Part shown: piece after piece, positions 1-10,705 of the stretch
Layout: every line of letters begins with the position of its first letter
Position numbering within the stretch: the first letter of the stretch is position 1
DNA from: Bilabrum cf. latius
Lineage: Eukaryota > Bigyra: Bicosoecida > Bigyra > Bicosoecida
DNA: 64,000 nt
Assembly (NCBI GenBank): GCA_965178125.1
Contig: OZ237752.1
Location: forward strand, 992,001-1,056,000
Direction of reading: 5' to 3'
The notes under the pieces: model-generated
The model's database searches: none
What the model was told of the DNA's origin: nothing
Seen by the model: the letters and a program-made list of their open reading frames with translations, nothing else
Translations under genes and position numbers: made by a program

Positions 1-1
1 T

Positions 2-2089
2 GCTGACGGTAGCAGTGGTGGCGTGAGTGCAGGGGGTGCAGAGCGCGCCATGTACCGGGAGCTGGCGCGGCCGCAGACGCATGGACACCCGGTGCGAACA
101 GTGGCCGTGCTGCGGTCGCCGGGGGCGATGCATCGCATTGCAGCAGGGGCAGAGGAGAAGGTCGTTCGGGTTTACGACGCCACGCAGCCGTTCGTGGATC
201 GGGCCCGCGGGGCGGGTCGCCTGGCGCAGGTACGCAACGAGGGGGCCTTGGATCGGATCAAGAAGGCCGAGGAGGGCTGGAGAGGTGCCGGAGCCGCCGG
301 TGGCGCATGCGAAGGCGAAGGCGCGGACACGGACACGGACGCGGCAGCAGTGGCGCGCCGGCGCGTGTTGACGGCCCGCAGGTCGCGCGCCTACCTCCCC
401 ACGCTCGGGCTGTCGAACAAGGCCATCGTGGTGCGGGAGGGCGCGTCTGCCGTGGCCGAGGCTGCGTCTTGGTGGGACTCCAGAGGGGGGGCGGGGGAAC
501 AAGAGGGGGGTGAGGAGGAGCTGGAGGCGGCTGGGTCGGTGAAGGGCGTGCTGAAGCCAGCTCAGGGCAAGGGCGAGCGCGTGGGTGCCAAAGCACAGGC
601 GCCAGTGCAACCCGTGGCCAGCGCAGACACGCACGTCCTCTCTGGTGAGACGCTGCAGGACCGTCTGAAGCAGGAGCAGCTGATCAAGGACGCGGCCCGC
701 TTGGACAGGGAACAAGGGGCGCGGGCAGCGGCGGTGAAAAGCAGGGAGGAAGCGGAGAGGGTGGCCAAAGTGGGGGCCGCCGAGGAGGTGCAGGCCAGGC
801 TAAGCCAGGGGACTGCGGGGGCCGGTGACGGGGCAGTGCCTGCAGGCGAAGAAGATGCAGGGGCAGCAGGGGCAGAGGGAGAGGAGGAGGGGATGGGGAA
901 TGCTGCGTTGCCGCCAGAAACAGCATCAGCAGCCGCCGTGGATGGTCCCGCGGCAGATACAGCGGGAGCGCCTCGATCCACGAGTGCTCCCGGCTCGCCT
1001 CTTGTTCCCCCGCCCCCACTGCAGGACGAGCTCAGGGCCGAGACGTTGTTCCCCGAGACCGACAAGCTGTACTACCACGGCGATGAGATCGTGCGAGTGG
1101 CAGGGGACCCGATGGGCCGGTGCTTCGCCACGGCATGCAAGGCCAGGGACCCGGAGACCGCCGCGGTCCGCGTGTGGGATGCGCTCACATGCCGGCCCGT
1201 GTGCGACCTGAAGGACCACGCCTCCACGGCCTGTGCCCTGGCCTTCAGTCCCTGCGGGAGGTTCTTCCTGAGCGCCTCCAAGGACAGGCACGCGTGTCTG
1301 TACGCAGTCGTGGGGGCCGGGGATATCGAGGATAGGCGAGACTCTGGTGCCGGTGGTGGTGCCGGGCCCGGCCTGTCGCTGCTGGCTCGCTTCAAGGCGC
1401 ACAAGCGAATCGTCTTCGATGCGGACTGGGCACCCTGTGTGACGAGTGGGAACGAAGATGGTGTGACGAGTGTTGCGGTGTTCGCGACGTGCGGCAGGGA
1501 AGGCGCCGTGAAGGTGTGGAGGCTTGCCATGCCCGAGGTAGACACGGGGGCAGGGGCAGGGGCAGGGGCAGGGGCAGGGGCAGGGGCAGGGGCAGGGGCA
1601 GGGGCAGGGGCAGGGGCAGGGGAGCATGGCGATTCGTCGGGCGGGGGTGGAGGGGCGAGGAAGCCGGTGCTGTCGGAGGGCCCGGCTCCTCCTGCGTACA
1701 AGGAGCCGGTGACTGCGGTTGCGTTTGCGACCAGCTGTCCCCTGGCGGGCGAGGTTGCGACCGAGGGTGCCGCTGGTGGTGGTATCGGTGCTCGCACGCT
1801 GCTGCTTGCCGTGGGGCGGGAGTCGGGTGCAGTCGAGGTGTGGGGGGCTTCCTTATCAGCGGTCCAGTCGCATGGTCCCAAGTCGAAGGGTGTTTGGCAG
1901 AGGCTGGGAGAGGTCAAGCGCGCCGGGCCGTCCTCGGGCGCTGTGCGGCAACTGGCGTGGAGACCGGGACGGCGGGATGTCCCTGGCCTGGCCGAGGCCT
2001 GGGAAAGCGAGCTTGCCGTTGCGTCGGACGACTGCACGCTCCGAGTCTTTGACATCGCTTATGGGCAGAGGGGTCTTGCCTCAAGTTGA
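2..2089 (+). CDS. ELP2: Elongator complex subunit 2 (WD40), 5' partial
   Basis: Elp2 is the double WD40-propeller scaffold of Elongator, the complex that modifies wobble uridines of tRNAs. The frame is open at the left edge, so the N-terminal propeller starts outside. Seen: ARPQTHGH followed by AGAEEKVVRVYD, the Elp2-type block LFPETDKLYYHGDEI, then FLSASKDRHACLY, HKRIVFDADW, GREGAVKVWRL and a closing LAVGRESGAVEVWG, in the order known for this family. A (GGGGCA)n tract near 1546-1621 encodes a Gly-Ala dipeptide run between blades, and acidic low-complexity inserts separate the propellers. The stop is TGA. This gene contains no in-frame TAG, so it reads the same under either code. No intron is needed. 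Family assignment is confident. Confidence 0.85.
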   Translation, partial: ADGSSGGVSAGGAERAMYRELARPQTHGHPVRTVAVLRSPGAMHRIAAGAEEKVVRVYDATQPFVDRARGAGRLAQVRNEGALDRIKKAEEGWRGAGAAGGACEGEGADTDTDAAAVARRRVLTARRSRAYLPTLGLSNKAIVVREGASAVAEAASWWDSRGGAGEQEGGEEELEAAGSVKGVLKPAQGKGERVGAKAQAPVQPVASADTHVLSGETLQDRLKQEQLIKDAARLDREQGARAAAVKSREEAERVAKVGAAEEVQARLSQGTAGAGDGAVPAGEEDAGAAGAEGEEEGMGNAALPPETASAAAVDGPAADTAGAPRSTSAPGSPLVPPPPLQDELRAETLFPETDKLYYHGDEIVRVAGDPMGRCFATACKARDPETAAVRVWDALTCRPVCDLKDHASTACALAFSPCGRFFLSASKDRHACLYAVVGAGDIEDRRDSGAGGGAGPGLSLLARFKAHKRIVFDADWAPCVTSGNEDGVTSVAVFATCGREGAVKVWRLAMPEVDTGAGAGAGAGAGAGAGAGAGAGAGAGEHGDSSGGGGGARKPVLSEGPAPPAYKEPVTAVAFATSCPLAGEVATEGAAGGGIGARTLLLAVGRESGAVEVWGASLSAVQSHGPKSKGVWQRLGEVKRAGPSSGAVRQLAWRPGRRDVPGLAEAWESELAVASDDCTLRVFDIAYGQRGLASS
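1546..1621. repeat. (GGGGCA)n hexanucleotide tract in ELP2
   Basis: About a dozen perfect GGGGCA units, in phase with the ELP2 frame, coding an alternating Gly-Ala run. Confidence 0.9.
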
Positions 2090-2228
2090 TCCGGGGGTCG
2101 CGGCGCGATTGAAACCGGAAGAAGCTGGCTGCGGGCATTGCCGGCGGGCAAGCCGAGGTTCGCTTGCGCTTAACTGAGCGGTATCTGATCGTTCCAGTCA
2201 ACACGCGAACCAGAAATACTCGAAGTGG

Positions 2229-2240
2229 TATAATAATATG
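2229..2240 (+). promoter_or_regulatory. AT-rich start box of the helicase gene
   Basis: The sequence GGTATAATAATATG runs directly into the inferred ATG (2238). It stands out against a GC-rich surrounding and resembles the boxes before 15282, 34031 and the ATG at 36556. It may be a TATA or initiator element with a very short 5' leader; this is inference. Confidence 0.35.
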
Positions 2241-4424
2241 AGCTAGTCGTGGCGGAGCCTCGATTTTCCGGACGGGCTGCGGCCGTTTGAAGGGCAAAAG
2301 CAGGTGCGCGTAGCAATCGAGTATGCAATCAAATCGAGAACAAACGCACTGATAGAGAGCCCAGCAGGAAGCGGCAAAACCCTTGCACTACTCTCATCGG
2401 CAGTAGCATGGACGCTTGCTCCCGCGGGACCTGAAATGCTCGAGCCGGTGCAATCTGGCAAAGGCGAGCAGATCAAGCGTAAACTCGTTATTTTTGCGTC
2501 CAGAACGCACTCCTAGCTCCAGAACGCAACCAAAGAGCTTCGAAGACTTATAGTTCAGCACGAAGCTGGCTTAGGTCACGGCAAGGGGTAGGGTTCTCCA
2601 AATGCTGAGGCAGGGACTGAGGTTCTGCAAGCAGGCAGCATGGTGGTGGCCGCGCAACCCGAACACGAGAGGATCGTACTCGCAACTATGGCTTCAAGGA
2701 GGCAACTATGTGTGAATTCAACTATCAGAGAGGCTGCGACATCAAAAGCTGAATCTTTGGACGCGGCGTGCGCGCACGCTTGCGAGACGGGCAGCTGCTC
2801 GCACGCAGATCCCTCCAAAGTGGCCAGGCTGGCAGACCTCGCTGCGGGACCTCAAGCACCCACCCAATCTAGTCTGCTAGACGTGGAAGACTTGGCCCGA
2901 CTGGGAGCCTCGAGAAGTTCCTGCTCGTTCTTCGCGTCCCGCCGACTGGCCGATTCGTGCAGCGTGCTCATGTGCCCCTACTCGTACCTGCTGCATCCCG
3001 GAACCAGAGAGCAGTCCGAGCTTGGGAAGCTCATGCGCAGCAGAGAGGTAATCATTGTCCTGGACGAGGCCCACAACATCGAGGAGGCGGCATGTGAGGC
3101 CTCCAGCGCAAGGGCGAGCAGGCGCGATATCTCGGCAGCGATGGGCATGCTCGCGGCCTCGGCTGCGTCGGTCAGCCCAGCCGCAACAAAATCGAACGGG
3201 CTGCCGGTGAAGTCCAGCGATGCTGCGTACTCTGCGCTGCAGGGGATGCGGACCTTTCTGCAAAGGCTGTTTGGCTGGTGCGAGGCCGCGGTGAAAGCGG
3301 CGCATGGCTGTGGCTGTGGCAGTGGCACAGGCCCTGCAGTGCCCTCAATCGGGGACAAGCGCGGTCGGCAAGCAGGAGGCAGCGCTGCCCAGACTGCTCC
3401 ATCAGGAAGCAGTAGCCCTGCAGGACCCCGCATGACCCCGTTTCCCCTGGGGGTGCAGCCCAGTGCCCCCTCGAGCGACCTGGCCAGACTCGGGGTCACT
3501 GCCGCGCTGGGCGCCGGGCCAGCGCGGCAGGTCCTGCGGGAGGCGTGCGCCGCCGCTGGGATACGAAGCGTGACCCGCGGTCTGGCAGACCTCCAGACCG
3601 CCATAACACGTCTGGGTAGCAGACGACGCCGCGCATTATCCAGCGGAACTAAGCGAGGACCCCAGCAGGGGTTCGTGCGCCTGGGGCGGGCCGCCCTGGC
3701 CCTGCTCGAGTCCATGTCCATCGCTGAACAGGCCCTTGAAGCGTGTGGGGGCGATGGCAGCGCGGCCGGTGGTACAGCTGCCAGTGGTGCGGGCAACTCC
3801 ACCGGTGGATTCTCGCTCATCCTGTCGAGGACAGGCAGGGGCCGGCAGCAGCAGCAGCGGGGGAACAGCCAGGGGTGGCAGATCGAGCTGCGGTGCCTCA
3901 CCCCGGCCCCCGCCCTGGCCCAGCTCAGCAGCTTGGCTCGGTCCATTATCATGGCCAGCGGTACCCTGGGCGACATGCAGGGCCTGCAGGACAGGCTGGG
4001 GCTGCCCTTCCCAGTGCGGGCCAGCGCCCCGCACCCTGCCGACGTGGGCTACCAGCTGATGGCAATGGCGTTCAAGAGCGGGCCCACAGGTGGACCCCTG
4101 GAGCTGCGACACACCCACGACCAGGCCAGCAGGCAGCGATACATCGACGAGGTGGGTCGGTGCATCGCGCGGCTGTCCGACTGCACCCCGGCCCCTGGTG
4201 GCATCCTCGTTTTCTTCCCCAGCTTTGGCCTGCTGGAGGCGTGTAGGCGGCGGTGGGCCGCATCCGGGCAGGCCACTGCCCTTGAGGCTACGAGGCACCT
4301 GCGCTTCGAGCGATCGGGCATGGGCGAGGTGGCACACCGGGCGGAGGTGGGGGCCTTCTTGGCAACTGCCGCTGCCGCTAGTGGGGGATGGTGTGCCTCT
4401 TCCGGAGACAGGCAGCAGCAACAG

Positions 4425-4456
<32 letters not shown>

Positions 4457-7400
4457 ACAGCAGCAGCAGCAGCAGCAGTAGCTGATAGCGCCAGCAGGAG
4501 ACGGGAAAAGGGGGCCGAATGGCTCCACACCTACGGAGAGCAAGACAGCGTCACCCGCAAGAAGCTCACCCCCCGCTGTGGGGTCCCCCTCAAGGGTCCA
4601 ACCCCAGGAGAACCCCAGCGCGGGGTCATCCTCGAGCCCCTCCCCAACTGAGCCGCCGGCTACTGCCCGGGCCAGGCGGCTGCAGCGCCGCAGGAACCTC
4701 ATGAGAAAAAGGCAAGCAAGCGCTGCGCAGCTTCCCGGTGCAAGCAGTGGGAGGGCCTTGCCCGCTGCGGAGGCACCAGCAGCAACCAGTGCAGTAGTGG
4801 CAACAGCTGCTCTCTCTCTGGCGGGTCAAGAGGCCTCCAATGCCGTTGCCCAGGCAGTGTTCTCTGACAAGGACCGCCGCAGCGGATCCATGCTGTTCGC
4901 CGTGCACAGGGGCCGATCTAGCGAGGGATTCGATTTCAGGGACGACGCCGCCCGGCTCGTTGTGCTGGTGGGCGTGCCCTTCCTGGCTCTGGGAGACCCC
5001 GGGGTGGTGCTGAAGAAGAGGCATGATGCGGCTAGGAGGGCGAGGGCACAGCCTGTCTGGGCCAGGGGCGGGGCTGCATCGGCGGGACCAGGGGCAGGGG
5101 TTGCTGTTCCCTCGAGCAGTGGCCTCGCGGGGAAGCGTGCCGCTGGTGCCAGCGTCTCGAAAGCGGCCGGAACCCTGTCTGGCAAGACCGCCGCCAGCCC
5201 CACGCCTCCCGACTGGTACACGGCACAGGCCTTCTTGGCCCTGAACCAGGCAGCCGGGCGGTGCCTGCGCCACGCCAAGGACCACGGGGCCGTCGTGTTC
5301 CTGGACGCGCGGATGACCCAGCCCAGGTGGCAGTCGGGGCTCAGTGCATGGATGCGGCCTGCACTCCGGGGAGAATTGCCGTGGGACGCGGTGCAAGGGG
5401 AGATGCGCCGCTTCTTTGCGGGACAGGGGCGGGGTACTGGCATCGTGCCAGACGGGGGCAGCACGGATAGCAGCTTGGCAGCTGAGTCGGCCTTGCCTGG
5501 GCAAGCCGGTACGAGCGTCGCATTCTATGGCGATGGGGCCGGGAATGGGGCCGCATCCCCAGCTGATCAACAGGACCACTCAGTTCCCCTAGCCGTGCCG
5601 AGGCTTCCATCAGTGGCCTCTAGATCGGGAGGGGGGGCAGCTTTGGCCACAAGCGGCCGAGCGGTAATGGGCACAGTCGCGAAGACTCCGGCAAGACCGA
5701 CTGAGGAGCCCACGCGCACGCCATCTGCAGCTCGTGCCGACGGCAACAGCAGCAGCAGCAGCATGAGGATGAGGATGAGGATCGATCCCGACGATCCAGC
5801 TGGTGCACGTGGGGGTGCACTCGTCCCCGCAACAGGACCAAGGAGTATTTCCCATGTGATCGAGGGAACACACCAACTGTCTCACGCTGCAGCAGCATCT
5901 CGTAAGCACAGGCAGAAAGCAGCAGCTCGGGCCAGCGGTCCTTTCTCCTATGAAGCCGCAGGTCCTGCTCTCCCAAACGGCGGGCGGGGATGGGCCGCAG
6001 CTCTAGGCCGGTCTACCGCGATGCAGCGGGCCCCCAGCAGCACGCTCTCTCCCAAGCAATCAGCTGCTTCCACCCCTGCAGTGGTCCAGGCGGAGACACC
6101 CCCGACCGCGCCAGGGTCTGCAAACTCAGGCAGCCTCAGCACCGCCGAGGGCACTCCCTGGCGCGGTCTGCTTGGAGCGACTGGGACAAGACCTGGGGAC
6201 GATGCTGCCAAGGGCTCCACCCCCAGCACGCCAACTGCCCCTCACAGGCTGTGGTGCAAGAGGTGCGGCGCCCTTGCCTTTGACCTGGCGGGGCAGCTTA
6301 TCGGGCCAGAGGGACACTCACCGGAGCGCGTGCCCATCGACGGGGCAGTGCTGGGGCTGTACCCAGCCTCGCCTCCATCGCTATCAGCCCCGTGGCCCCG
6401 TGGTGGAGTTAAAGGTATTCGAGTCGGCTCGCTCAGCCGCGCAACCGCCATGGGGTCCAGCGGTCTAGCGATCGCGGGGGGCTCCTCCTCCTTATCGTCC
6501 TCGTCCTCGTCCTCGTCCTCTGCCTAGTCAGCCCCGGGGAGACAGGCCACCTCTGACGGGTTTCTCCTCGTGCACAGCCCCAGCACAATGGTGGGTGCGT
6601 GCCTGATCGTGTGCTTTAGGTGTCGCGCCGCAGGGCACTCTTGGGAGCACGCGGCAGTTGGCGTCAGGATCGAGATGGCGGGATCCAGGCACGCGGGGCT
6701 CATCGGGAGCGCGTGGGCACTTTCGGATCGCGTGCGGGGCGCTGGAGGCAGCCACAGGGGGTCCATTGGGGGGCAGGGAGCCCACGCAGACCGCCATCCG
6801 TGGGGCCTGCTGCCTGGTGCTGCCTCACCTGTGCACCCGTCACCGGCAGATGTGCACCTATCTTGGTCAGCAGCCCAGGGGGGAGGCAGAACCTTGACTA
6901 CCCTTGGCACTGGCACTGGCACTGGCACTGGCACTGGCACTGGCACTGGCACTGGCACTGGCACTGGCACTGGCACTGGCACTGGCACTGGCACTGGCAC
7001 TGGCACTGGCATAATACAGACTGCGAGCAAGGGCGGTGAGATTGCCAAAGGCAAGGGGAAGGGGAAGGGGAATCATACACTGGATGCATTGGATGCACTG
7101 GACTCGGACGACTCCTCCTTGGGGTCCGAACATGAAGATGAAGACATGCCGACAGCCAGTCCGCACTGCAGCCCTGACTCGCCCAGGAGCCCTGGGTCTG
7201 TTGCGGGAGTGACACAAGGGGGATTCAGGCCAGGCATAGCGAAGATGAGGAGCGGAGGGCTGCAGCCGTCGAGCTCGGCCCTGGGCGGAGCAGGAGCACC
7301 TCGAGGTGTACTGCAAGGAGCACCTCGAGGTGTATTGCAAGGAGCACCTCGAGGTGTACTGCAAGGAGCACCTCAAGGCGTATTGCAAGGAGCACCTCGA

Positions 7401-7934
7401 GGTGTACTGCAAGGCGCGTGGGGCGCGGGTCAGCAAGCCGGGCAGCAGGGCATGCAGCGGGGCGTGCAGCCGTCCTATGGGTCTGTGGAGAGTCTTCGCG
7501 CAGAGGAGATCGATCTGAGCGAAGGTGCAGCTGCAGCATTACTGCAGGCTGCTGAGGAGCTGGGCAGCAAGCAGCAGCACGCCGGTGTCTCGGCTGGGGG
7601 CGTGGCCGGTGGCGGCCTAGCAGACGCGCGCAGGAGACTCGACTGGGGAGCTCATTGGAGAGCGATTGCACCTACAGCACGGGTGCCTTCCCCACAGGAT
7701 GGAGCTGGGCTGGGTGTCGGTGTCAGTGCCAGTGCCAGTGGTGACATCCACGGCGAGGGCAGCAGCAACCCGCGCGGCGCCGATGGGGCCCAGGGCGCGG
7801 TGCAGCTGGCGATGCAGGCGTCGCTCGAACCGCAAAATCGCGGGCAGCTTGCGCTGCTTCGAAATCGGGTGGGGAAACCTCCGCGCTCCCCTGTCAGCGC
7901 TTCTTCTGTGTCAAGCGTGGAGTCGTGTAGTTGA
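2238..7934 (+). CDS. FANCJ/BRIP1-like Fe-S DNA helicase (UAG-containing)
   Basis: XPD/Rad3-family 5'-3' DNA helicase of 1,898 residues if TAG is read as Gln; in-frame TAGs lie at 2244, 2514, 2589, 4479 and 6525, and the stop is TGA. Domains in order: Walker A SPAGSGKT (residues 41-48); motif Ia FASRTHS-[TAG]-LQ, where all family members have Gln; Fe-S cysteine region starting RQLCVN and ending CSFFASRR; DEAHN near residue 275; then MASGTLGDMQG, GILVFFPSFGLLEA, RGRSSEGFDFRDDAA and ALNQAAGRCLRHAKDHGA of the second RecA lobe. The signature SGPTGG and the SGLSAWMRP block favour FANCJ over RTEL1 or CHL1. A polyglutamine insert (4411-4481) splits lobe 2. The long low-complexity tail carries CxxC pairs (WCKRCGA and CFRCRAAGH), a (GGCACT)n Gly-Thr tract and GAPRGVLQ repeats. 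Likely role: interstrand crosslink and G-quadruplex repair in the nucleus. Confidence 0.85.
4411..4481 (+). repeat. polyglutamine (CAG/CAA)n tract ending in TAG
   Basis: A CAG/CAA run coding more than 20 glutamines inside helicase lobe 2. It ends in CAG CAG CAG TAG CTG with the frame continuing, the appearance expected if TAG is a glutamine codon one substitution from CAG. Confidence 0.9.
6905..7010. repeat. (GGCACT)n tract, Gly-Thr run in helicase tail
   Basis: Seventeen or so perfect hexamers in phase with the helicase frame. They are followed by a 24-bp repeat (about 7283-7414) coding GAPRGVLQ six times with minor variation. Confidence 0.9.
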
Positions 7935-8002
7935 GCCAACGGAACCCGGCGGTGCTTGTCGTATTGCTGCAAAGTTGAAGTTTTCTGGTTCATCCACGCA
8001 TC

Positions 8003-8320
8003 TCATACCCAAAGACCAGCTGTAAGCGCCAAGAAAAGCGTACCAAACCCAAGAAATAGCGACGCAGCTGCGGCTACAATCACCTCCATCACAAACTTGC
8101 CAACGAAGCTTGAATCCTTCCCCTACCGCGGTGTAACACAGAAATAAGAGCTTGCAGCGAATCCTACCAACAAAAGTACAATTGCTAGCGGTAGGAACAT
8201 GCTGTGCGGTAGAGGGGGCTGGTACGTCACAAAATCTGCAGCCGCCTGCGGTTGTGAAAGGTGCCAGCTGGACAGCTTATGAGAAGAGCGAATCGAGGGA
8301 ACGACAGCAACGCGACCCAT
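8003..8320 (-). CDS. TMEM258: Oligosaccharyltransferase small subunit OST5/TMEM258
   Basis: Two-span membrane subunit of the ER oligosaccharyltransferase that N-glycosylates proteins. It is visible only if TAG (8123-8125) is sense: MFLPLAIVLLLVGFAASSYF is span 1, and after the TAG comes span 2 with the family signature SLFLGFGTLFLAL, ending GLWV and TGA. Length (105 residues from the ATG at 8320) and the two-helix layout match TMEM258/Ost5. The segment before DFVTYQPP is atypical, so the true start may lie in a spliced exon or nearer the first span. It is convergent with the helicase gene (68 bp between stops). Confidence 0.75.
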
Positions 8321-8363
8321 CTATGCTGCTTCTGCAAATAGGTCCATAGCACAAGTGCTCACC

Positions 8364-9191
8364 ATGTCTCCTATACTTGATTGTGGAGGATCTTTGCGTG
8401 CACTCGAGAAAATATCAGTATTAACACTTTATAATACCACCGAAGATGCGAGAATGGACTTCACTCCAACATATCAAAGGTCAATGGCAGCCGCGGAAGC
8501 GCCTAAGGTAGTTGTGACGGAACGAAAGACAATGGGCTCCGATGAGCCGGTGTCCGCCTCCTCCTTTGGGCTCCGTGATGATGCCCTGACGCACGATTCA
8601 TTGCTAGCATGCCGCGATGATGACCGGAAGCGATTCTACGACGAGCTCGACGCATTTGAGAACTTTCCCAAGGAAGGCATCCGATTCTTTGATATGTTTA
8701 GCCTGATGAGAAGCCCATCCACGTGCCAGCTTCTTCTAGGCTGCCTGACCCGAGGCATTAGACTGGCGTTCCCGGCGGCGACTGCGATCGCGGGGCTTGA
8801 TTCGAGAGGCTTCCTGTTCGGGCCGTCGGCTGCTGCATCGCTGGGCATGCGTTTCATTCCTGTTCGCAAGGCAGGCAAGCTTCCGGGCCGATGCCTCACA
8901 GCAGGATACTCAACCGAGTACAGCAATGCGAGCGGGGAGGTGCAGGTGCTCGCCGTGCGAGCGCCGGGCAGGGACAAGGCCGGGGCTGCGTCCGACGGCG
9001 AAGACGTGCCCAAGGAGAAGATAGTGGTGGTAGACGACCTCCTCGCCACGGGAGGCACCCTCGCTGCCTCCGTGGCGCTGCTGGAGGGGGCGGGCGCAGA
9101 GGTGCTCGGCTGCGTGGTGGCGATCGAGCTGCCCGAGCTCGATGGGGCGGCAAAGGTTGGCAAGCCCGTAAAGACGCTTTTGCGGTGTTGA
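8364..9191 (+). CDS. APRT: Adenine phosphoribosyltransferase
   Basis: Purine salvage enzyme (adenine + PRPP to AMP, cytosolic). Seen: FENFPKEGIRFFDMFSLM at the start of the fold, the family-typical AGLDSRGFLFG, FIPVRKAGKLPG, and the PRPP-binding loop VVVDDLLATGGTL, ending CVVAIELPELDG. The stop is TGA and there is no in-frame TAG. The N-terminal 80 or so residues are not conserved. The ATG at 8454, which follows a TTATAATA box at 8429, is an alternative start closer to the normal length of about 180 residues. No intron is needed. Confidence 0.85.
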   Translation: MSPILDCGGSLRALEKISVLTLYNTTEDARMDFTPTYQRSMAAAEAPKVVVTERKTMGSDEPVSASSFGLRDDALTHDSLLACRDDDRKRFYDELDAFENFPKEGIRFFDMFSLMRSPSTCQLLLGCLTRGIRLAFPAATAIAGLDSRGFLFGPSAAASLGMRFIPVRKAGKLPGRCLTAGYSTEYSNASGEVQVLAVRAPGRDKAGAASDGEDVPKEKIVVVDDLLATGGTLAASVALLEGAGAEVLGCVVAIELPELDGAAKVGKPVKTLLRC

Positions 9192-9921
9192 TTTGCCGAT
9201 AGAGTATATACATTGCCACGAGATGAGCCCGGCCAACCGTTCATCAATCAATGAGTTGGCAACCCTCCGGTGCACCGCTGCTGCCATTGCCATTCGGACC
9301 CCTGCACCGCTGCTGCCATGGGGACCCCTGCACCGCTGCTGCCATGGGGACCCCTGCACCGCTGCTGCCATTGCCATTCGGACCCCTGCACCGCTGCTGC
9401 CATGGGGACCGCTGCACCGCTGCTGCCATGGGGACCCCTGCACCGCTGCTGCCATTGCCATTCGGACCCCTGCACTGCTGCTGCCATGGGGACCCCTGCA
9501 CCGCTGCTGCCATGGGGACCCCTGCACCGCTGCTGCCATGGGGACCGCTGCACCGCTGCTGCCATGGGGACCGCTGCACCGCTGCTGCCATGGGGACCCC
9601 TGCACCGCTGCTGCCATGGGGACCCCTGCACCGCTGCTGCCATGGGGACCGCTGCACCGCTGCTGCCATGGGGACCGCTGCACCGCTGCTGCCATGGGGA
9701 CCCCTGCACCGCTGCTCGTCGCCAACAGCACCTCGTTGTTTAGTACAGATGGCTTCGATTGCGTGTTTAACCAAGCTGCGCTCGCTCTCACGTGGGGACC
9801 GGCTGCTACTGGATCGTCGGAGCGGCAGTCAGATTTGCGGATGATATAATCGATGAGGCAGACCGCTGACCGCTGACCGCTGCCCGCTGCCATCAACAAC
9901 CCAACTATCGTCTCCCCCTGA
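9192..9921. repeat. 26-bp minisatellite (about 9265-9715) in a gene-poor stretch
   Basis: Around 16 copies of a 26-bp unit (GCTGCTGCCATGGGGACCCC plus TGCACC), with several 32-bp variants carrying CCATTGCCATTCGG. Because 26 is not a multiple of 3, all reading frames on both strands stay open and simulate long proteins, so I treat it as non-coding. The flanks hold nothing I can assign. Confidence 0.85.
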
Positions 9922-10705
9922 ACTCGGTTTTCCATATTGGCCGGATTAATAGCCGTTGCCTTGACTTTTGCATTCGCTGCCGCTATGAGCCACGTGGCAA
10001 TGGTGATGATGCTCGGCGAGGTGCTGGGGTGTACGTTGGGAGGTAAGGCGGATGCATGCGAGCACTGTGTGGTCCTCTTGGCCATCCTGGGTGCTGCCAC
10101 CGTGCAGTGCGCCGAGTCCGGGCCCGGCGGCCCGTTCGGGGCGATGCTGCGATGCTTGGCGTCGAGGGACTTTCTGCGTCATGGCAGGAGCACCCTGGGG
10201 CTGGCGGGGTGCACTGCACTGTGCACCGCAGGGGGGCTGGCAGACGAGCTGCTCCGCGCGGTGGTCTAGTTCGCTCGGCTGGGGAGATGGAGGCGTAGCC
10301 TGCCGGAGGCCAGGGAACAAGGGAAGCCGGACCTTGTCCCTTGTCCCGGAGGACCACTGGTGGCTGTGGGATCCGGAGTTGGAAATCTTGTGGGGCGAGT
10401 TCTGGGAGGAGACGGCGACCGGCCGGTACCTGGTTTGGCTGGTGACCATGACCGTGGTGGTGGGCTGGAGGGGGCTCTGGGGCCACGCATTCGTGATGGC
10501 TGCGTCCGGGTACGAGGCCATCGTGCACCTGTACCCTTCCATCCGGATGGCACTGTGCGGGAGCGGGCCTGTGCTTCCTAGTGTGGAGAGGAGGGTGGAG
10601 GCAGGCTCTGTGAGATATGGAGGACTTGGAGGGGGCCCACACGTGAACGGGGAGGCCTCACCGCAGGCCATCCCTAGGATAAACCGCCCGCTGAGAGAGT
10701 TGTGA
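9922..10705 (+). CDS. Hypothetical multi-span membrane protein, frame change inside
   Basis: Not recognised. From 9922 to about 10265 one frame is hydrophobic with GC-rich third positions (IAVALTFAFAAAMSHVAMVMM, then CVVLLAILGAATV). From about 10300 to the TGA at 10703 the neighbouring frame takes over (DHWWLWDPELEILWGEFW, then YLVWLVTMTVVVGW). The change could be a small intron, a frameshift mutation or an assembly error; no convincing GT-AG pair joins them. The 5' end is uncertain because a TGA lies at 9919 and no good ATG precedes the first span; ATTAATAG at about 9946-9953 could be a splice acceptor. Reading the first frame on instead meets TAG at 10267. Confidence 0.4.

Noticed and set aside
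8910-10100. 396-codon minus-strand frame across the 26-bp minisatellite
   Set aside because: It depends on the frame-neutral repeat and overlaps APRT antisense.
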